64,000 bases of DNA from Caulobacter radicis (GTDB lineage Bacteria; Pseudomonadota; Alphaproteobacteria; Caulobacterales; Caulobacteraceae): contig NZ_QDKO01000016.1 of assembly GCF_003094615.1 (NCBI RefSeq), forward strand, positions 28,136-92,135, written 5' to 3'. The notes under the pieces are model-generated. The model was not told the origin of the DNA. It was given only the letters and a program-made list of their open reading frames with translations, and ran no database searches. The position numbers were made by a program, and so were the translations under genes. The number at the start of each line of letters is the position of its first letter. Position 1 is the first letter of the stretch. Positions 1 to 9,136 of the stretch are shown here, piece after piece.

Positions 1-329
1 TGAAGCGGGTGCTGACCCTGACCGAGCACGCCGACTTCGACGCCGGCAACCCCAACCGCTTCCGCGCCCTGGTGCAGGGCTTCGCCAGCGCCAACCCGGC
101 GCGGTTCCATGACGCCAGCGGCGCGGGCTATCGCTTCCTGGCCGACCAGATCCTGGCGGTGGACGGGTTCAACCCGATGACCGCCGCGCGCCTCGTCGAG
201 CCCCTGGGCGGCTGGCGGCGCTACGTCCCGGCGCTGGGCGACCTGATGCGCCGCGAACTCGAGCGCGTGAAGGCCGTTCAGGGCCTGTCGAAGAACGTGC
301 TGGAGCTGGCGACGCGGGCGCTGGAGTAG
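1..329 (+). CDS. pepN: Aminopeptidase N, C-terminal fragment (cut by window edge)
   Basis: The frame is open from the window edge (codons start at base 3) to a TAG at 327-329, so only about the last 108 residues of a long protein are present. The motif NPNRFRALVQGF followed by FLADQILAVDGFNP matches the C-terminal alpha-helical domain of bacterial M1 aminopeptidase N, in the stretch that closes over the active site. The zinc-binding HExxH motif would lie upstream, outside the window. PepN removes N-terminal residues from cytosolic peptides. The GTG at base 9 is not a real start, because the match continues upstream of it. The family call is firm from this short tail but rests on pattern recognition. 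Confidence 0.85.
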   Translation, partial: KRVLTLTEHADFDAGNPNRFRALVQGFASANPARFHDASGAGYRFLADQILAVDGFNPMTAARLVEPLGGWRRYVPALGDLMRRELERVKAVQGLSKNVLELATRALE

Positions 330-333
330 CGAA

Positions 334-464
334 ACCTCCCCCTCTGGGGGAGGCGGCCGAAGGCTGGTGGGGGGGGGGGACGTTTCAGCGTCCGATGCAT
401 CGGCCGGGCTCCGGATCACTCCCCCCACCGATCGCTTCGCGATCACCTCCCCACGGGGGAGGTT
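334..464. repeat. Dispersed inverted-repeat element, family A, copy 1
   Basis: This 131-bp element fills most of the 280 bp between pepN and pleC. Each end is a short hairpin of the ACCTCCCC...GGGGAGGT type. One inner end carries GGCCGAAGGC, the other GATCGCTTCGCGATC. A run of 11 G sits at 369-379. The element is a reverse-oriented relative of the one at 9004-9134 and also resembles those at 31515, 56154 and 63767. It has no coding capacity. It may also act as a transcription terminator for pepN. No other feature was seen between 465 and 609. Confidence 0.75.
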
Positions 465-609
465 CCCTCAGGCGGCGAGCCTGAGGTGATTCCTCCGCGC
501 AACGGTTGCGACCAAAGCGCTCATACCCCGCTTATTCGCCTCTCCCCCGGGTGACGGCGCATGAACGGGTACGGTAGATTCACCATGTCGGCGAACTGAC
601 TCGCCTGGG

Positions 610-3165
610 GTGCTAGAGGTTCAAGCGTTGCGAATTGGCGGGGCGAAACCCGGAAGGCCGGCCAAGGCCGGACTTTCGGCTGCGGGCGTGGCCCGCATGC
701 GCGCCGCCCGGTCGTCGCAGGCCTATGTCCGCATCGTGATTTTGGCCGCGCTGCTGCTGCTGGCCGTCTATACCGCCCTTGGCCTGCACAACCTGCAGAA
801 GGAAGCCTCCGCTCCCCCTGGCGGCGCGGGCCTGGCGGCAGAAGCCCAGATCCTTTCCGGCAAGGTCGAGACCAACCTGGCCGCCCAGCGCGCGGGCCTG
901 TCGGCCGCCGCCGACATGCTGGAGCGCGACCCGACCTCGGCCATCGACGCGGCCGAGACCGCCCTGCGCGCCGCCGGCGGCGAGGCCATGGCCGTGGCCG
1001 TGACCACCAACGCCGAGGTGCTGGCCGTCGCGGGCCGCGACCCATCGGCCGATTGGCGCCTGGCCGCCCGCGCCGCCGCCGCTTCCGGCCGCAGCGTCTG
1101 GGTCGGGGGCGTGGGCCGCACCGGCCGCCTCTATGTCGCCATGGCCGCCCAGACCAGCGCCGGCCGCGGCTATGTCATCGCCGCCGGCGATCCCTCGCGC
1201 CTGCTGGGCGAGCCCGCCAAGGAGCGCTCGGTGGCGCTGTTCCTGGCCGACGGCGGCCTGCTGGTCGGCGCCGGGCGCGCCGTGCAGGGCGCCGCCAGCC
1301 TGAGCCAGGCCTACACCCTCTCCGTCGAGGACCTGCAGGGCGGCGCGGCCGCCCTCACCGGCCGCGGCGTCGACGGCTCCAGCCTGGACGTGGCCTTCGA
1401 GCCCCTGGCCCAGGGCGCGGTCATCGCCGCCGTCAGCACCCCCAGCCACACCGTGGCCAATGTCGATCGCCGCGTCATGGAAGGCGCGCTGACCCTGCTG
1501 ATCCCGCTGGCCGCCGGCATCGCGCTGGCCCTGATCCTGATGCTGCAAAGCCGCCGCGCCGAAAGCGCCCAGAAGGAATTCATCGACAGCGAGCAGCGCT
1601 TCCGCCTGGCCGTCGAAGCCGCCCGCTGCGGCATCTGGGAATGGGACCTGCGCTCGGACGAGGTCTACATGTCCGACGTCACCGGGGCGATGTTCGGCTG
1701 GGGCGGCGGCGGCGTGGCGCCCGGCCAGGACCTGGTCGAGCGGATCTCGGCCGATCATCGCGACCGGGTGCGCCAGGCCCTGGCCAACGCCGCCCAGTTC
1801 GGCGCCTTCGACGTCTCGTTCCGCATCCCGGCCCGCGAGCACGGCGGCCGCTCGATCTGGGTGGACGCCCGCGGCCAGGGCTTCGGCAAGCCGGGCGAGG
1901 ACGGCTACTCGCGGATCATCGGCGTTGCCCTGGACGTCACCGAGGAGCGCCTGGCCCAGGCCCGCGCGCAGGCCGCCGAGAACCGCCTGCGCGACGCCAT
2001 CGAGAGCGTGTCGGAGGCCTTCGTGCTCTGGGACCGTCAGGGGCGCCTCCTGATGTGCAACAGGAACTACCGCAGCGTCTTCTCGCTGGAGCCCAAGCTG
2101 CTGAAGCCGGGCGCGGCCCGCGCCGAGGTCAACCGCTTCGCGGCCCTGGCCATCCGCCAGGAGATCCCCGACCCCACCGGCGCCAAGGGCGTGCGCGAGG
2201 CCGAGCTCAACGATGGCCGCTGGATCCAGATCAGCGAACGGCGCACGGCCGAGGGCGGCCTCGTCATGACCGCCGCCGACATCACCGCCATCAAGACCCA
2301 GGAAGAGGCCCGCCGCCGCAACGAGGAGCAACTGCAGAACGCCGTCACCGGCCTGGAGCGCAGCCAGGAGCAGCTGGCCGAGCTGGCCCGCAAGTACGAG
2401 ATGGAGAAGGTCAAGGCCGAGGGCGCCAACAAGGCCAAGAGCGAGTTCCTGGCCAATATGAGCCACGAGCTGCGTACGCCGCTGAACGCCATCAACGGCT
2501 TCTCCGAGATCATGATGAACGAGATGTTCGGCCCGCTCGGCGACCAGCGCTACAAGGGCTACAGCCTCGACATCCACAACAGCGGCCAGCACCTGCTGGC
2601 CCTGATCAACGACATCCTCGACATGTCGAAGATCGAGGCCGGCAAGATGGCGCTGAAGTTCGAGCCGCTCCACCTGGAGGACGTCACCGAGGACGCCGTG
2701 CGCCTGGTGCGCAACCGCGCCGAGGCGGCGGGCCTGAAGCTAGAGGTCGACTTCCCGCCCCTGCCCGAGATCGAGGCCGACTATCGCGCGGTCAAGCAGG
2801 TGCTGCTGAACCTGCTCAGCAACGCCATCAAGTTCACCCCCCGCCAGGGCCGCGTCGTCGTCCGCGCCGAGATCCGCCGCGACCCGCTGGGCGAGCGCGT
2901 GAAGGTCTCGGTGACCGACACCGGCATCGGCATCGCCGCCGAGGACCTGGCGCGCCTGGCCCGCCCGTTCGAGCAGGTGGAAAGCCAGCACTCCAAGACC
3001 ACGCAAGGCACGGGCCTTGGCCTGGCGCTGACCAAGTCGCTGGTCGAGATGCACGACGGCGCGCTGGAGATGGTCTCGACCCCCGGCGACGGCACCACGG
3101 TCAGCTTCACCCTGCCGATCAGCCAGAGCAGCCCGATGCAGGTGCGCGACTACGCGGTGGCGTAG
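610..3165 (+). CDS. pleC: Sensor histidine kinase/phosphatase PleC
   Basis: This is a membrane histidine kinase of up to 851 residues. A first membrane helix lies near residues 40-58 and a second near 291-312, enclosing an extracytoplasmic region. Two PAS-like domains follow (about 328-450 and 455-560), then a coiled coil, a HisKA domain with the phospho-acceptor motif SHELRTPLN (His about residue 619), and a HATPase with NLLSNAIKFT, DTGIGI and GTGLGLAL. There is no receiver domain. The length and His position match Caulobacter PleC (842 aa, His610 from memory), which acts on DivK and PleD at one cell pole. The GTG at 610 is weak. A TTG at 628 is an alternative start, so the first residues are uncertain. 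A DivJ-like kinase is the main alternative, but the topology fits PleC better. Confidence 0.82.
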   Translation: MLEVQALRIGGAKPGRPAKAGLSAAGVARMRAARSSQAYVRIVILAALLLLAVYTALGLHNLQKEASAPPGGAGLAAEAQILSGKVETNLAAQRAGLSAAADMLERDPTSAIDAAETALRAAGGEAMAVAVTTNAEVLAVAGRDPSADWRLAARAAAASGRSVWVGGVGRTGRLYVAMAAQTSAGRGYVIAAGDPSRLLGEPAKERSVALFLADGGLLVGAGRAVQGAASLSQAYTLSVEDLQGGAAALTGRGVDGSSLDVAFEPLAQGAVIAAVSTPSHTVANVDRRVMEGALTLLIPLAAGIALALILMLQSRRAESAQKEFIDSEQRFRLAVEAARCGIWEWDLRSDEVYMSDVTGAMFGWGGGGVAPGQDLVERISADHRDRVRQALANAAQFGAFDVSFRIPAREHGGRSIWVDARGQGFGKPGEDGYSRIIGVALDVTEERLAQARAQAAENRLRDAIESVSEAFVLWDRQGRLLMCNRNYRSVFSLEPKLLKPGAARAEVNRFAALAIRQEIPDPTGAKGVREAELNDGRWIQISERRTAEGGLVMTAADITAIKTQEEARRRNEEQLQNAVTGLERSQEQLAELARKYEMEKVKAEGANKAKSEFLANMSHELRTPLNAINGFSEIMMNEMFGPLGDQRYKGYSLDIHNSGQHLLALINDILDMSKIEAGKMALKFEPLHLEDVTEDAVRLVRNRAEAAGLKLEVDFPPLPEIEADYRAVKQVLLNLLSNAIKFTPRQGRVVVRAEIRRDPLGERVKVSVTDTGIGIAAEDLARLARPFEQVESQHSKTTQGTGLGLALTKSLVEMHDGALEMVSTPGDGTTVSFTLPISQSSPMQVRDYAVA

Positions 3166-3252
3166 AGACGTCCTGTCGACAAAAACGACCCAACAAGCTT
3201 GACCGCTCGCGGCAACAGCTAAACTCTTGCTTGCAGCAGCAGGAGAGACTTC

Positions 3253-4005
3253 TTGAAAATGGTGCGTGTTCCATATGCGTGCAGGCTCGGCCTAGGACTG
3301 GCGCTTCTGGCGCTTTCGACGGCCGCCGCAGCGGCCGAAGCCGACAAGGCGAAGGCCATCGAGGACATCACCGTTCCGCAGGGCTCGACGCTTATTCTGA
3401 ACCCTGGCTTGACGCTAATAGGCCAGCTGCAGCTCGGGCCCGGTGCGCAGATCATCACCAGAGGCGCTTCGGTGCAGTTGCAGATCCAGGTCCTGATCAT
3501 CGAAGACACGGCCGAGCTAATAGCCAACACCCCCGCGGGGCTCAACACCGACCCAATCGAGCTGACGGTCGGCGCCGTGGCCGGCAGCGGTCTCTCGATC
3601 CTCAACGCCGGGACGCCGGGCTTGCCAGGCCCCAATGCCTCGCCTCGCGACCAATCCACCTGCGCAGCCGACGCCGCCGCCTCGGCGGGCAACCCCGGCG
3701 GGCCGGGACAGAACGGTGGTGACGCGGGCAGTGTCTCCATCTCCACCATATCGCAGTCGAACTTGGCGGCCTTCCAGGTGCTCACAGACACGAACGCCGC
3801 CGGGCAGCCTCAGGATTGCGGCGGCCACATCTGCGGGGGTTTCGGCGGTCCAGGCGGCGCGGGCGGCAGCGGTGTTCCCGTCCAGCCCGCATGCGACAGC
3901 AACGCCCTCGGACCGAACGGTCCCCAAGGCGCGGCGGGGGCGACGGGCCGCAATGCGCAGTTCAAATCCCAGGTCATGTTGAGCGGGTCCATCGCCAAGC
4001 CCTAG
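3253..4005 (+). CDS. Secreted glycine-rich, collagen-like protein
   Basis: This is a 250-residue protein with an N-terminal signal peptide: a basic start, the hydrophobic stretch LGLGLALLALSTAAAAA, and likely cleavage after AEA. The mature part opens with a beta-rich, low-charge region of about 80 residues (GSTLILNPGLTLIGQLQLG). It continues with Gly-rich blocks that partly keep a Gly-X-Y register, such as GTPGLPGPNASP, GNPGGPGQNGGDAG, GGPGGAGGSG and GPNGPQGAAGATG. Four mature cysteines could form disulfides. The SD AGGAGAG at 3241-3247 sits 5 nt before a TTG at 3253 and 11 nt before an ATG at 3259, so TTG is preferred. I recognise no family. A surface or matrix protein is an inference from signal and composition. 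Confidence 0.7.
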   Translation: MKMVRVPYACRLGLGLALLALSTAAAAAEADKAKAIEDITVPQGSTLILNPGLTLIGQLQLGPGAQIITRGASVQLQIQVLIIEDTAELIANTPAGLNTDPIELTVGAVAGSGLSILNAGTPGLPGPNASPRDQSTCAADAAASAGNPGGPGQNGGDAGSVSISTISQSNLAAFQVLTDTNAAGQPQDCGGHICGGFGGPGGAGGSGVPVQPACDSNALGPNGPQGAAGATGRNAQFKSQVMLSGSIAKP

Positions 4006-4053
4006 CTTTCGCGGCAGGATTCGCGGAAAGCACCTCGCGGGGAGTGAAAGACC

Positions 4054-4431
4054 ATGCCGGCCGCCTCCGGAACGCCCGTCGCCTTTATCCATGTCAGCGA
4101 CCGCCAGCGCGCGCTGGACTTCTATGTCGGCAAGCTGGGCCTTGTAGTCCGCAGCTCCGATCCGTTCGGCGACTTCCTGGAGGTCGGCGCGGCGCTGATC
4201 CGCCTGACCGCCCTGCCCGACTACAAGGCCGGGGCCCATCCGGTATTCGGCTGGCACGTCGAGGACATCGAGGTCGGCGTGAAGGCGCTGACCGACAGGG
4301 GCGTGGTCTTCACGATCTACGAGGGCTTCGGCCAGGACGCCCTGGGGATCTGGACCGCCCCGGGCGGGGCGGCCAGGGTCGCCTGGTTCGCCGATCCCGA
4401 CGGCAACGTGCTGAGCCTGTCGCAGGGGTGA
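4054..4431 (+). CDS. VOC (glyoxalase/bleomycin-resistance fold) protein
   Basis: This is a 125-residue single-module VOC protein. It begins with the typical strand AFIHVSDRQRALDFYVGKLGL and ends with the family signature WFADPDGNVLSLSQ. The paired beta-alpha-beta-beta-beta units are visible. VOC proteins use a dimeric fold, often with a metal, for glyoxalase, dioxygenase or drug-binding roles, and nothing here fixes the substrate. An SD GGGGAG lies just upstream of the ATG at 4054. The gene stands alone between the collagen-like gene and the convergent SulP gene, so context gives no functional clue. Confidence 0.8.
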   Translation: MPAASGTPVAFIHVSDRQRALDFYVGKLGLVVRSSDPFGDFLEVGAALIRLTALPDYKAGAHPVFGWHVEDIEVGVKALTDRGVVFTIYEGFGQDALGIWTAPGGAARVAWFADPDGNVLSLSQG

Positions 4432-4467
4432 GAACGTTACCCTCTCCCAGAGGGAGAGGGAGAGTTC

Positions 4468-5916
4468 TTAGGCCGTCCCCAACTTGGCCACCAGCGCCGC
4501 GCCCGCCTCGTCCAGCCCCAGCACCTCCACCGCCGCGCCCTGGCGGCGATAGCGCAGGACCACCTTGTCGAGGGCGCCGACGGCGGTGAGGTCCCACAGG
4601 CGCACGCCGGTCATGTCGATCTCGACGCGCTCGGGATGGCCGTGGAACTCGAAGCCGGCGGCGAACAGTTCGGCCGAGACGAAGAACAGCTGGCCCTCGA
4701 CGACGTAGCGGCGGGCGGTCTGCGTGCTGTCGGCGCGCTCGGCGACGTTGATCATCTTGCCGACCTTGCGGGCGAAGAACAGCACGCTGAGCAGCACGCC
4801 CAGCACGACGCCCTTGGCCAGGTCGTGGGTGATCAGCACCGTCACGGTCGTGGCCAGCATGACGATGGTCGACTGCAGCGGCGTCGAGCGCAGCTTGCGC
4901 ACCGAGTTCCAGTCGAAGGTGGTGAAGGCGACCATGATCATCACCGCCACCAGGGCGGCCATCGGGATGCGGGCCACCCAGTCGCGCAGGACGAGGATCA
5001 GGATCAGCAGGAACAGGCCCGCCCAGAAGGTCGACAGGCGCGAGCGGCCGCCGGATTTGACGTTGATGATCGACTGGCCGATCAGGGCGCAGCCGGCCAT
5101 GCCGCCCAGCAGCGGCGAGACGATGTTGGCGATCCCCTGCCCCCGGGTCTCGCGGTCCTTGTCGGATGGGCTGTCGGTCAGGTCGTCGAGTAGGTTGGCG
5201 GTCAGCAGGCTTTCCAGGAGGCCCACGAACGCCAGGGTCAGCGACACCGGGGCGATGATCTTCAGGGTCTCGAGCGTCAGCGGCACGGCCGGCAGGTGGA
5301 AGCCGGGCAAGGCCGTGGGAAGCTGGCCCATATCGCCGACGGTGCGCACCGGCAGGTTCAGGGCGATGGCCACGGCGCTGAGCGCCAGGATCGCCACCAG
5401 CGACGAGGGCGCCGCCTTCGTCAGGCGCGGGAAAAGATAGATGATCGCCAGGCCCGCCCCGACCAGGGCGAAGGTCTGCCAGTTGCCGCCGATCAACTGG
5501 GGAAGCTGGGCCATGAAGATCAGGATCGCCAGCGAGTTGACGAAGCCGCTCATCACCGAGCGCGAGACGAACTTCACGTAGCGGCCCAGCCGCAGCAGGC
5601 CAATGACGATCTGGATGACACCGGTCAGCGCGCTGGCGGCGAACAGGTACTCGATCCCGTGGTCACGGACGAGGCCGCCCATCAGCAGCGACATGGCCCC
5701 GGTGGCGGCCGAGATCATCGCCGGCCGGCCGCCGACGAAGGCGATGGTCATGGCGATGACGAAAGAGGCGTAGAGCGTCACGGCCGGATCGACGCCGGCG
5801 ATGAACGCGAACGCCAAAGCCTCGGGGATCAGGGCCAGGGCGACGACCGTGCCGGCCAGCAGGTCGCGGCCAGGATTGGCGAGCCATTGCTGGCGCGTCT
5901 TGGCGAGGAAGCTCAT
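4468..5916 (-). CDS. SulP family sulfate/anion permease with STAS domain
   Basis: This 482-residue membrane protein starts at [11 protein letters not shown], where similarity to SulP begins. The frame stays open for 46 codons further upstream but that stretch is not membrane-like and lies in a structured leader. The core has about ten to twelve helices, with the SulP signatures [18 protein letters not shown] near the N terminus and a [19 protein letters not shown] region. The last 100 residues form a STAS domain ([20 protein letters not shown]). SulP proteins import sulfate, bicarbonate or other anions, and the substrate cannot be read here. The gene is divergent from the M14 peptidase gene across 257 bp. 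Confidence 0.88.
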   Translation of the reverse strand: MSFLAKTRQQWLANPGRDLLAGTVVALALIPEALAFAFIAGVDPAVTLYASFVIAMTIAFVGGRPAMISAATGAMSLLMGGLVRDHGIEYLFAASALTGVIQIVIGLLRLGRYVKFVSRSVMSGFVNSLAILIFMAQLPQLIGGNWQTFALVGAGLAIIYLFPRLTKAAPSSLVAILALSAVAIALNLPVRTVGDMGQLPTALPGFHLPAVPLTLETLKIIAPVSLTLAFVGLLESLLTANLLDDLTDSPSDKDRETRGQGIANIVSPLLGGMAGCALIGQSIINVKSGGRSRLSTFWAGLFLLILILVLRDWVARIPMAALVAVMIMVAFTTFDWNSVRKLRSTPLQSTIVMLATTVTVLITHDLAKGVVLGVLLSVLFFARKVGKMINVAERADSTQTARRYVVEGQLFFVSAELFAAGFEFHGHPERVEIDMTGVRLWDLTAVGALDKVVLRYRRQGAAVEVLGLDEAGAALVAKLGTA

Positions 5917-6060
5917 GGGATCTGTCTTGCGTGGTGCGACGAGACGGGCGCCGCGAAGGTTTCCCGGGGGATCGGCGCCCGGGGTAGCCATCCGGCGAGG
6001 CCGGATCCGTTGTGCGGCCTGCTGATGCCGCATCCGGCCGCGCGGGGCAAGCACCCCGTC
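5917..6060 (-). promoter_or_regulatory. Candidate structured 5' leader of the SulP gene
   Basis: Read on the minus strand, three strong stems stack before the SulP start. The first is GGGG/CCCC (6044-6057). The second is an outer 8-bp stem GGCCGGAT/ATCCGGCC (5999-6006 with 6032-6039) enclosing GCGGC/GCCGC (6014-6018 with 6027-6031). The third is an 8-bp stem GGGCGCCG/CGGCGCCC (5946-5953 with 5973-5980). The stems and their spacing are read directly. A regulatory role, for example as a riboswitch, is inference. Alphaproteobacteria have a described sul1 RNA motif linked to sulfate transporters, but I cannot test identity with it. Confidence 0.45.
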
Positions 6061-6173
6061 CGCGAACTATTTTTCCGTCGATGGTGGCCCAACTTGCGGT
6101 TTCGTGCTCCGCCTGCGTCAAGCTTAGGGGGCCGGCGAAAAAGCACGCCCCGCTTTGGTGGATGGGGAGTGCG

Positions 6174-8945
6174 ATGACGCGACACGTAGCGATGGCCGGG
6201 GCCGCCCTGGCGCTGGTGATGACTTTCGGCGGCCAGGCCGCCTACTCGGCAGAGATCACCCCGCCCGCCCAAGCCTTCGCCCAGGACCCGGGCAGCGACT
6301 ACTTCCTGGCCGACTACACCGCCTATGAGGCCTATCTGAAGACCCTGGCCGGCCAGTCGGACCGCATGAAACTGGTCGACATCGGCAAGTCCGAGGAAGG
6401 CCGCACCCAGTGGGTGGCCATCGTCTCCTCGCCGGCGAACCTCGCCAAGCTCGACGAATACAAGGCCGTCGCCCGCAAGCTGGCCAAGGGCGAAGTCGGC
6501 AAGGAAGAGGCCGAGAAGCTGGCCGCCACCGGCAAGGCAGTGGTCTGGATCGACGCGGGCATGCACGCCACCGAAACGGTGACCTCGCAGGGCCAGATCC
6601 AGGTGCTGTACCGGATGCTGACCAAGACCGATCCCGAGACGATGCGCATCCTCGACGACGTCATCGTGTTGTTCGGCCACGACAATCCCGACGGCATGGA
6701 GCTGGTCTCGGACTGGTACATGCGCAACGCCGATCCGCAGAAGCGCGAGTACAACTCGATCCCGCGCCTCTATCAGAAGTACGTCGGCCACGATAACAAC
6801 CGCGACAGCTTCATGTCGCAGATGTCGGAAACCACCAACGTCAACAAGGTGCTGTTCCGCGAGTGGTATCCGCAGATCATCTACAACCAGCACCAGCCGG
6901 CCCCGAACGGCATGGTGGTGTTCGTCCCGCCGTTCCGTGACCCCTTCAACTACAACTACGACCCGCTGGTCATGACCTCGCTGCAGGAAGTCGGCATGGC
7001 CATGCACAGCCGCCTGGTGGCCGAGGACAAGCCGGGCTCGGGCGCCCGCAGCGCCGCCCCCTACTCGACCTGGCACAACGGCATGGAACGCTCCATCGCC
7101 TACTTCCACAACGCCGTGGGCCTCTTGACCGAGATCACCGGTTCGCCGACGCCGATGCCGCTGAACCTGGTGCCGGACGTGCAGCTGCCCAACGGCGACC
7201 GGCCGATGCCGGCCCCGCCGCAGACCTGGCATCTGGCCCAGACGGTCGAGTACCAGTGGAGCCTGGACCGCGCGGTGATGGATTACGCCTCGCGCAACCG
7301 CGAGCGCATGCTGTTCAACATCTGGAAGATGGCCAGCAACTCGATCGCCAAGGGCAGCAAGGACAGCTGGACCATCACGCCCACCGAGATCGACGACCTG
7401 AAGGCCGCCGGCGCCAAGGTGAAGTTCGAGGGCCGCGTCACCGGCTCGCCGACCTCGGCCTCGGTCGATCCGTCGCTCTACAAGACCATCCTGCAGGCCC
7501 CGGAAAAGCGTGATCCGCGCGGCTACATCCTGACCGCCGACCAGGCCGACAAGCCGACCGTGGTGGCGTTCCTGAACGCGCTGATCAAGGCCGGCGTCGA
7601 CGTGGACGAGGCCACCAAGCCCTTCACCGTGGCCGGCAAGACCTATCCGGCCGGCTCCTATGTGGTGAAGACCGGCCAGGCCTATCGCCCGCACATCCTC
7701 GACATGTTCGAGCCGCAGGACCACCCGCACGACGCCGAGTATCCGGGCGGCCCGCCAAAGGCCCCCTACGACGTCACCGGCTACACCCTGGCCTACCAGA
7801 CGGGCGTGAAGTTCGACCGCGTGCTCGACGGCTTCGACGGGCCGTTCCAGCGCGTGCCCGACCTGATCGCCGTCAAGCCGGGCGCCGTGAAGGGCTCGGG
7901 CAAGGCCGGCTGGCTGATCGACCACGCGCCCAACAACGCCTTCACCCTGACCAACCGCCTGCTGAAGGCCGGCGCCCAGGTCTCGTGGCTGAAGAACGGG
8001 GCCAAGGCCGGCAAGCAGAGCTTCGCCGCCGGGGCCATCTGGGTCCCCTACTCGCCCGCCGCTGCCGAGGTGATCGGCGCCGGCGTCAAGGAACTGGGCA
8101 TCGACGCCTGGGCCGTGGGCGCCAAGCCGGGCGGCTCGGCCCTGCCGCTGAAGCCGATCCGCGTGGGCTTGGTGGACGTCTATGGCGGCTCGATGCCCTC
8201 GGGCTGGAACCGCTGGATGTTCGAGAAGTTCGAAGCCCCCTTCCAGGTGGTCTACCCGCAGCGCCTGGACGCCGGCGACCTGGCCAAGGACTTCGACGTC
8301 TTGGTGTTCGCCGACGGCGTGGTGCCGGCCACGCCCGGCGGTCCGTTCCGCGCCGGCCGCGGCTATCCGCAGCCCAAGGCCGAGGAGATCCCCGCCGAGT
8401 ACCACTCGTGGCTGGGCACGGTGACCGACGAGACCACCATCCCGCAGCTCAAGGCCTTCGCCGAGAACGGCGGCACGGTGATCGCCATCGGCGCCTCCAC
8501 CCGCCTGGCCACCGCCTTCGGCGCGCCGGTCGAGGTCGCCACGGCCAAGACCGAGAACGGCAAGCTGGTGGGCCTGTCGACCAAGGAGCTCTACATCCCC
8601 GGCTCGGTGCTGCGGGCCAAGGTCGACGTCACCCAGCCGCTGGCCTACGGCATCCCGGCGGACGTGGACATCTTCTACGACCGCTCGCCGACCTTCACCC
8701 TGAAGTCGGACGCCAAGGGCGTGTCGAAGGTCTCGTGGTTCGACAGCGACAGGCCCCTGCGCAGCGGCTGGGCCGTCGGCCAGGAGCGCCTGAAGGACAC
8801 CACGGCGATCCTCGACGTCGACGTGGGCAAGGGCAAGCTGTTCGTCATGGGCCCGGAGATCACCCAGCGGGCGCAGTCGTACGGGACCTTCAAGTTCCTG
8901 TTCAACGGCATGCTGTACGGGCCGGCGGTCAGCGCGGGCAAGTAA
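6174..8945 (+). CDS. Secreted M14-family zinc carboxypeptidase-like peptidase
   Basis: This is a 923-residue protein with a signal peptide (MTRHVAMAGAALALVMTFGG, cut near AYSA). The N-terminal half is an M14 carboxypeptidase domain. The zinc motif HATE is at residues 131-134 and the probable third ligand is His240 in YNQHQPAP. The C-terminal half resembles a glutamine-amidotransferase-like alpha/beta module often found in large M14 proteins of this kind. It probably acts in the periplasm or outside the cell on peptides. The ATG at 6174 follows GGGGAG at 6164-6169. Upstream in-frame codons would add a non-signal extension and are rejected. The gene is followed by a strong terminator. Confidence 0.85.
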   Translation: MTRHVAMAGAALALVMTFGGQAAYSAEITPPAQAFAQDPGSDYFLADYTAYEAYLKTLAGQSDRMKLVDIGKSEEGRTQWVAIVSSPANLAKLDEYKAVARKLAKGEVGKEEAEKLAATGKAVVWIDAGMHATETVTSQGQIQVLYRMLTKTDPETMRILDDVIVLFGHDNPDGMELVSDWYMRNADPQKREYNSIPRLYQKYVGHDNNRDSFMSQMSETTNVNKVLFREWYPQIIYNQHQPAPNGMVVFVPPFRDPFNYNYDPLVMTSLQEVGMAMHSRLVAEDKPGSGARSAAPYSTWHNGMERSIAYFHNAVGLLTEITGSPTPMPLNLVPDVQLPNGDRPMPAPPQTWHLAQTVEYQWSLDRAVMDYASRNRERMLFNIWKMASNSIAKGSKDSWTITPTEIDDLKAAGAKVKFEGRVTGSPTSASVDPSLYKTILQAPEKRDPRGYILTADQADKPTVVAFLNALIKAGVDVDEATKPFTVAGKTYPAGSYVVKTGQAYRPHILDMFEPQDHPHDAEYPGGPPKAPYDVTGYTLAYQTGVKFDRVLDGFDGPFQRVPDLIAVKPGAVKGSGKAGWLIDHAPNNAFTLTNRLLKAGAQVSWLKNGAKAGKQSFAAGAIWVPYSPAAAEVIGAGVKELGIDAWAVGAKPGGSALPLKPIRVGLVDVYGGSMPSGWNRWMFEKFEAPFQVVYPQRLDAGDLAKDFDVLVFADGVVPATPGGPFRAGRGYPQPKAEEIPAEYHSWLGTVTDETTIPQLKAFAENGGTVIAIGASTRLATAFGAPVEVATAKTENGKLVGLSTKELYIPGSVLRAKVDVTQPLAYGIPADVDIFYDRSPTFTLKSDAKGVSKVSWFDSDRPLRSGWAVGQERLKDTTAILDVDVGKGKLFVMGPEITQRAQSYGTFKFLFNGMLYGPAVSAGK

Positions 8946-8970
8946 GGCTCTCGCGAGCTGAAAATGGAAA

Positions 8971-8994
8971 AGCCCCGGTCGCAGGACCGGGGCT
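8971..8994 (+). terminator. Intrinsic terminator after the M14 peptidase gene
   Basis: A perfect 10-bp stem AGCCCCGGTC/GACCGGGGCT with a GCAG loop is followed by a T run. It starts 26 nt after the stop codon. A-rich sequence on the other side may let it also stop transcription from the repeat side. Confidence 0.88.
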
Positions 8995-9003
8995 TTTTCT
9001 TGG

Positions 9004-9134
9004 GAACCTCCCCCTGTGGGGGAGGTGATCGCGAAGCGATCGGTGGGGGGAGTGGCTGCGAGGCCGGCCAATTCAACGGAAGCTGAAAACGTCCCCCCAC
9101 CGGCCTTCGGCCGCCTCCCCCAAAGGGGGAGGTT
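9004..9134. repeat. Dispersed inverted-repeat element, family A, copy 2
   Basis: This 131-bp element begins ACCTCCCCCTGTGGGGGAGG and ends with a matching hairpin. The GATCGCGAAGCGATC end is on the left and the GGCCTTCGGCC end on the right, which is the opposite orientation to the copy at 334-464. Middle sequences share only patches such as GCTGAAAACG. It lies between the M14 terminator and the kdgK stop and has no coding potential. Confidence 0.75.
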
Positions 9135-9136
9135 CT

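Noticed and set aside
613..2673. Long open frame on the minus strand within pleC
   Set aside because: High GC makes antisense frames stay open. The translation is low-complexity and Gly/Ala/His-rich, and the plus-strand kinase domains are unambiguous.
5913..9071. 1052-codon open frame on the minus strand across the M14 peptidase gene
   Set aside because: It is antisense to a clear peptidase with signal and zinc motif, and its translation shows no domain.
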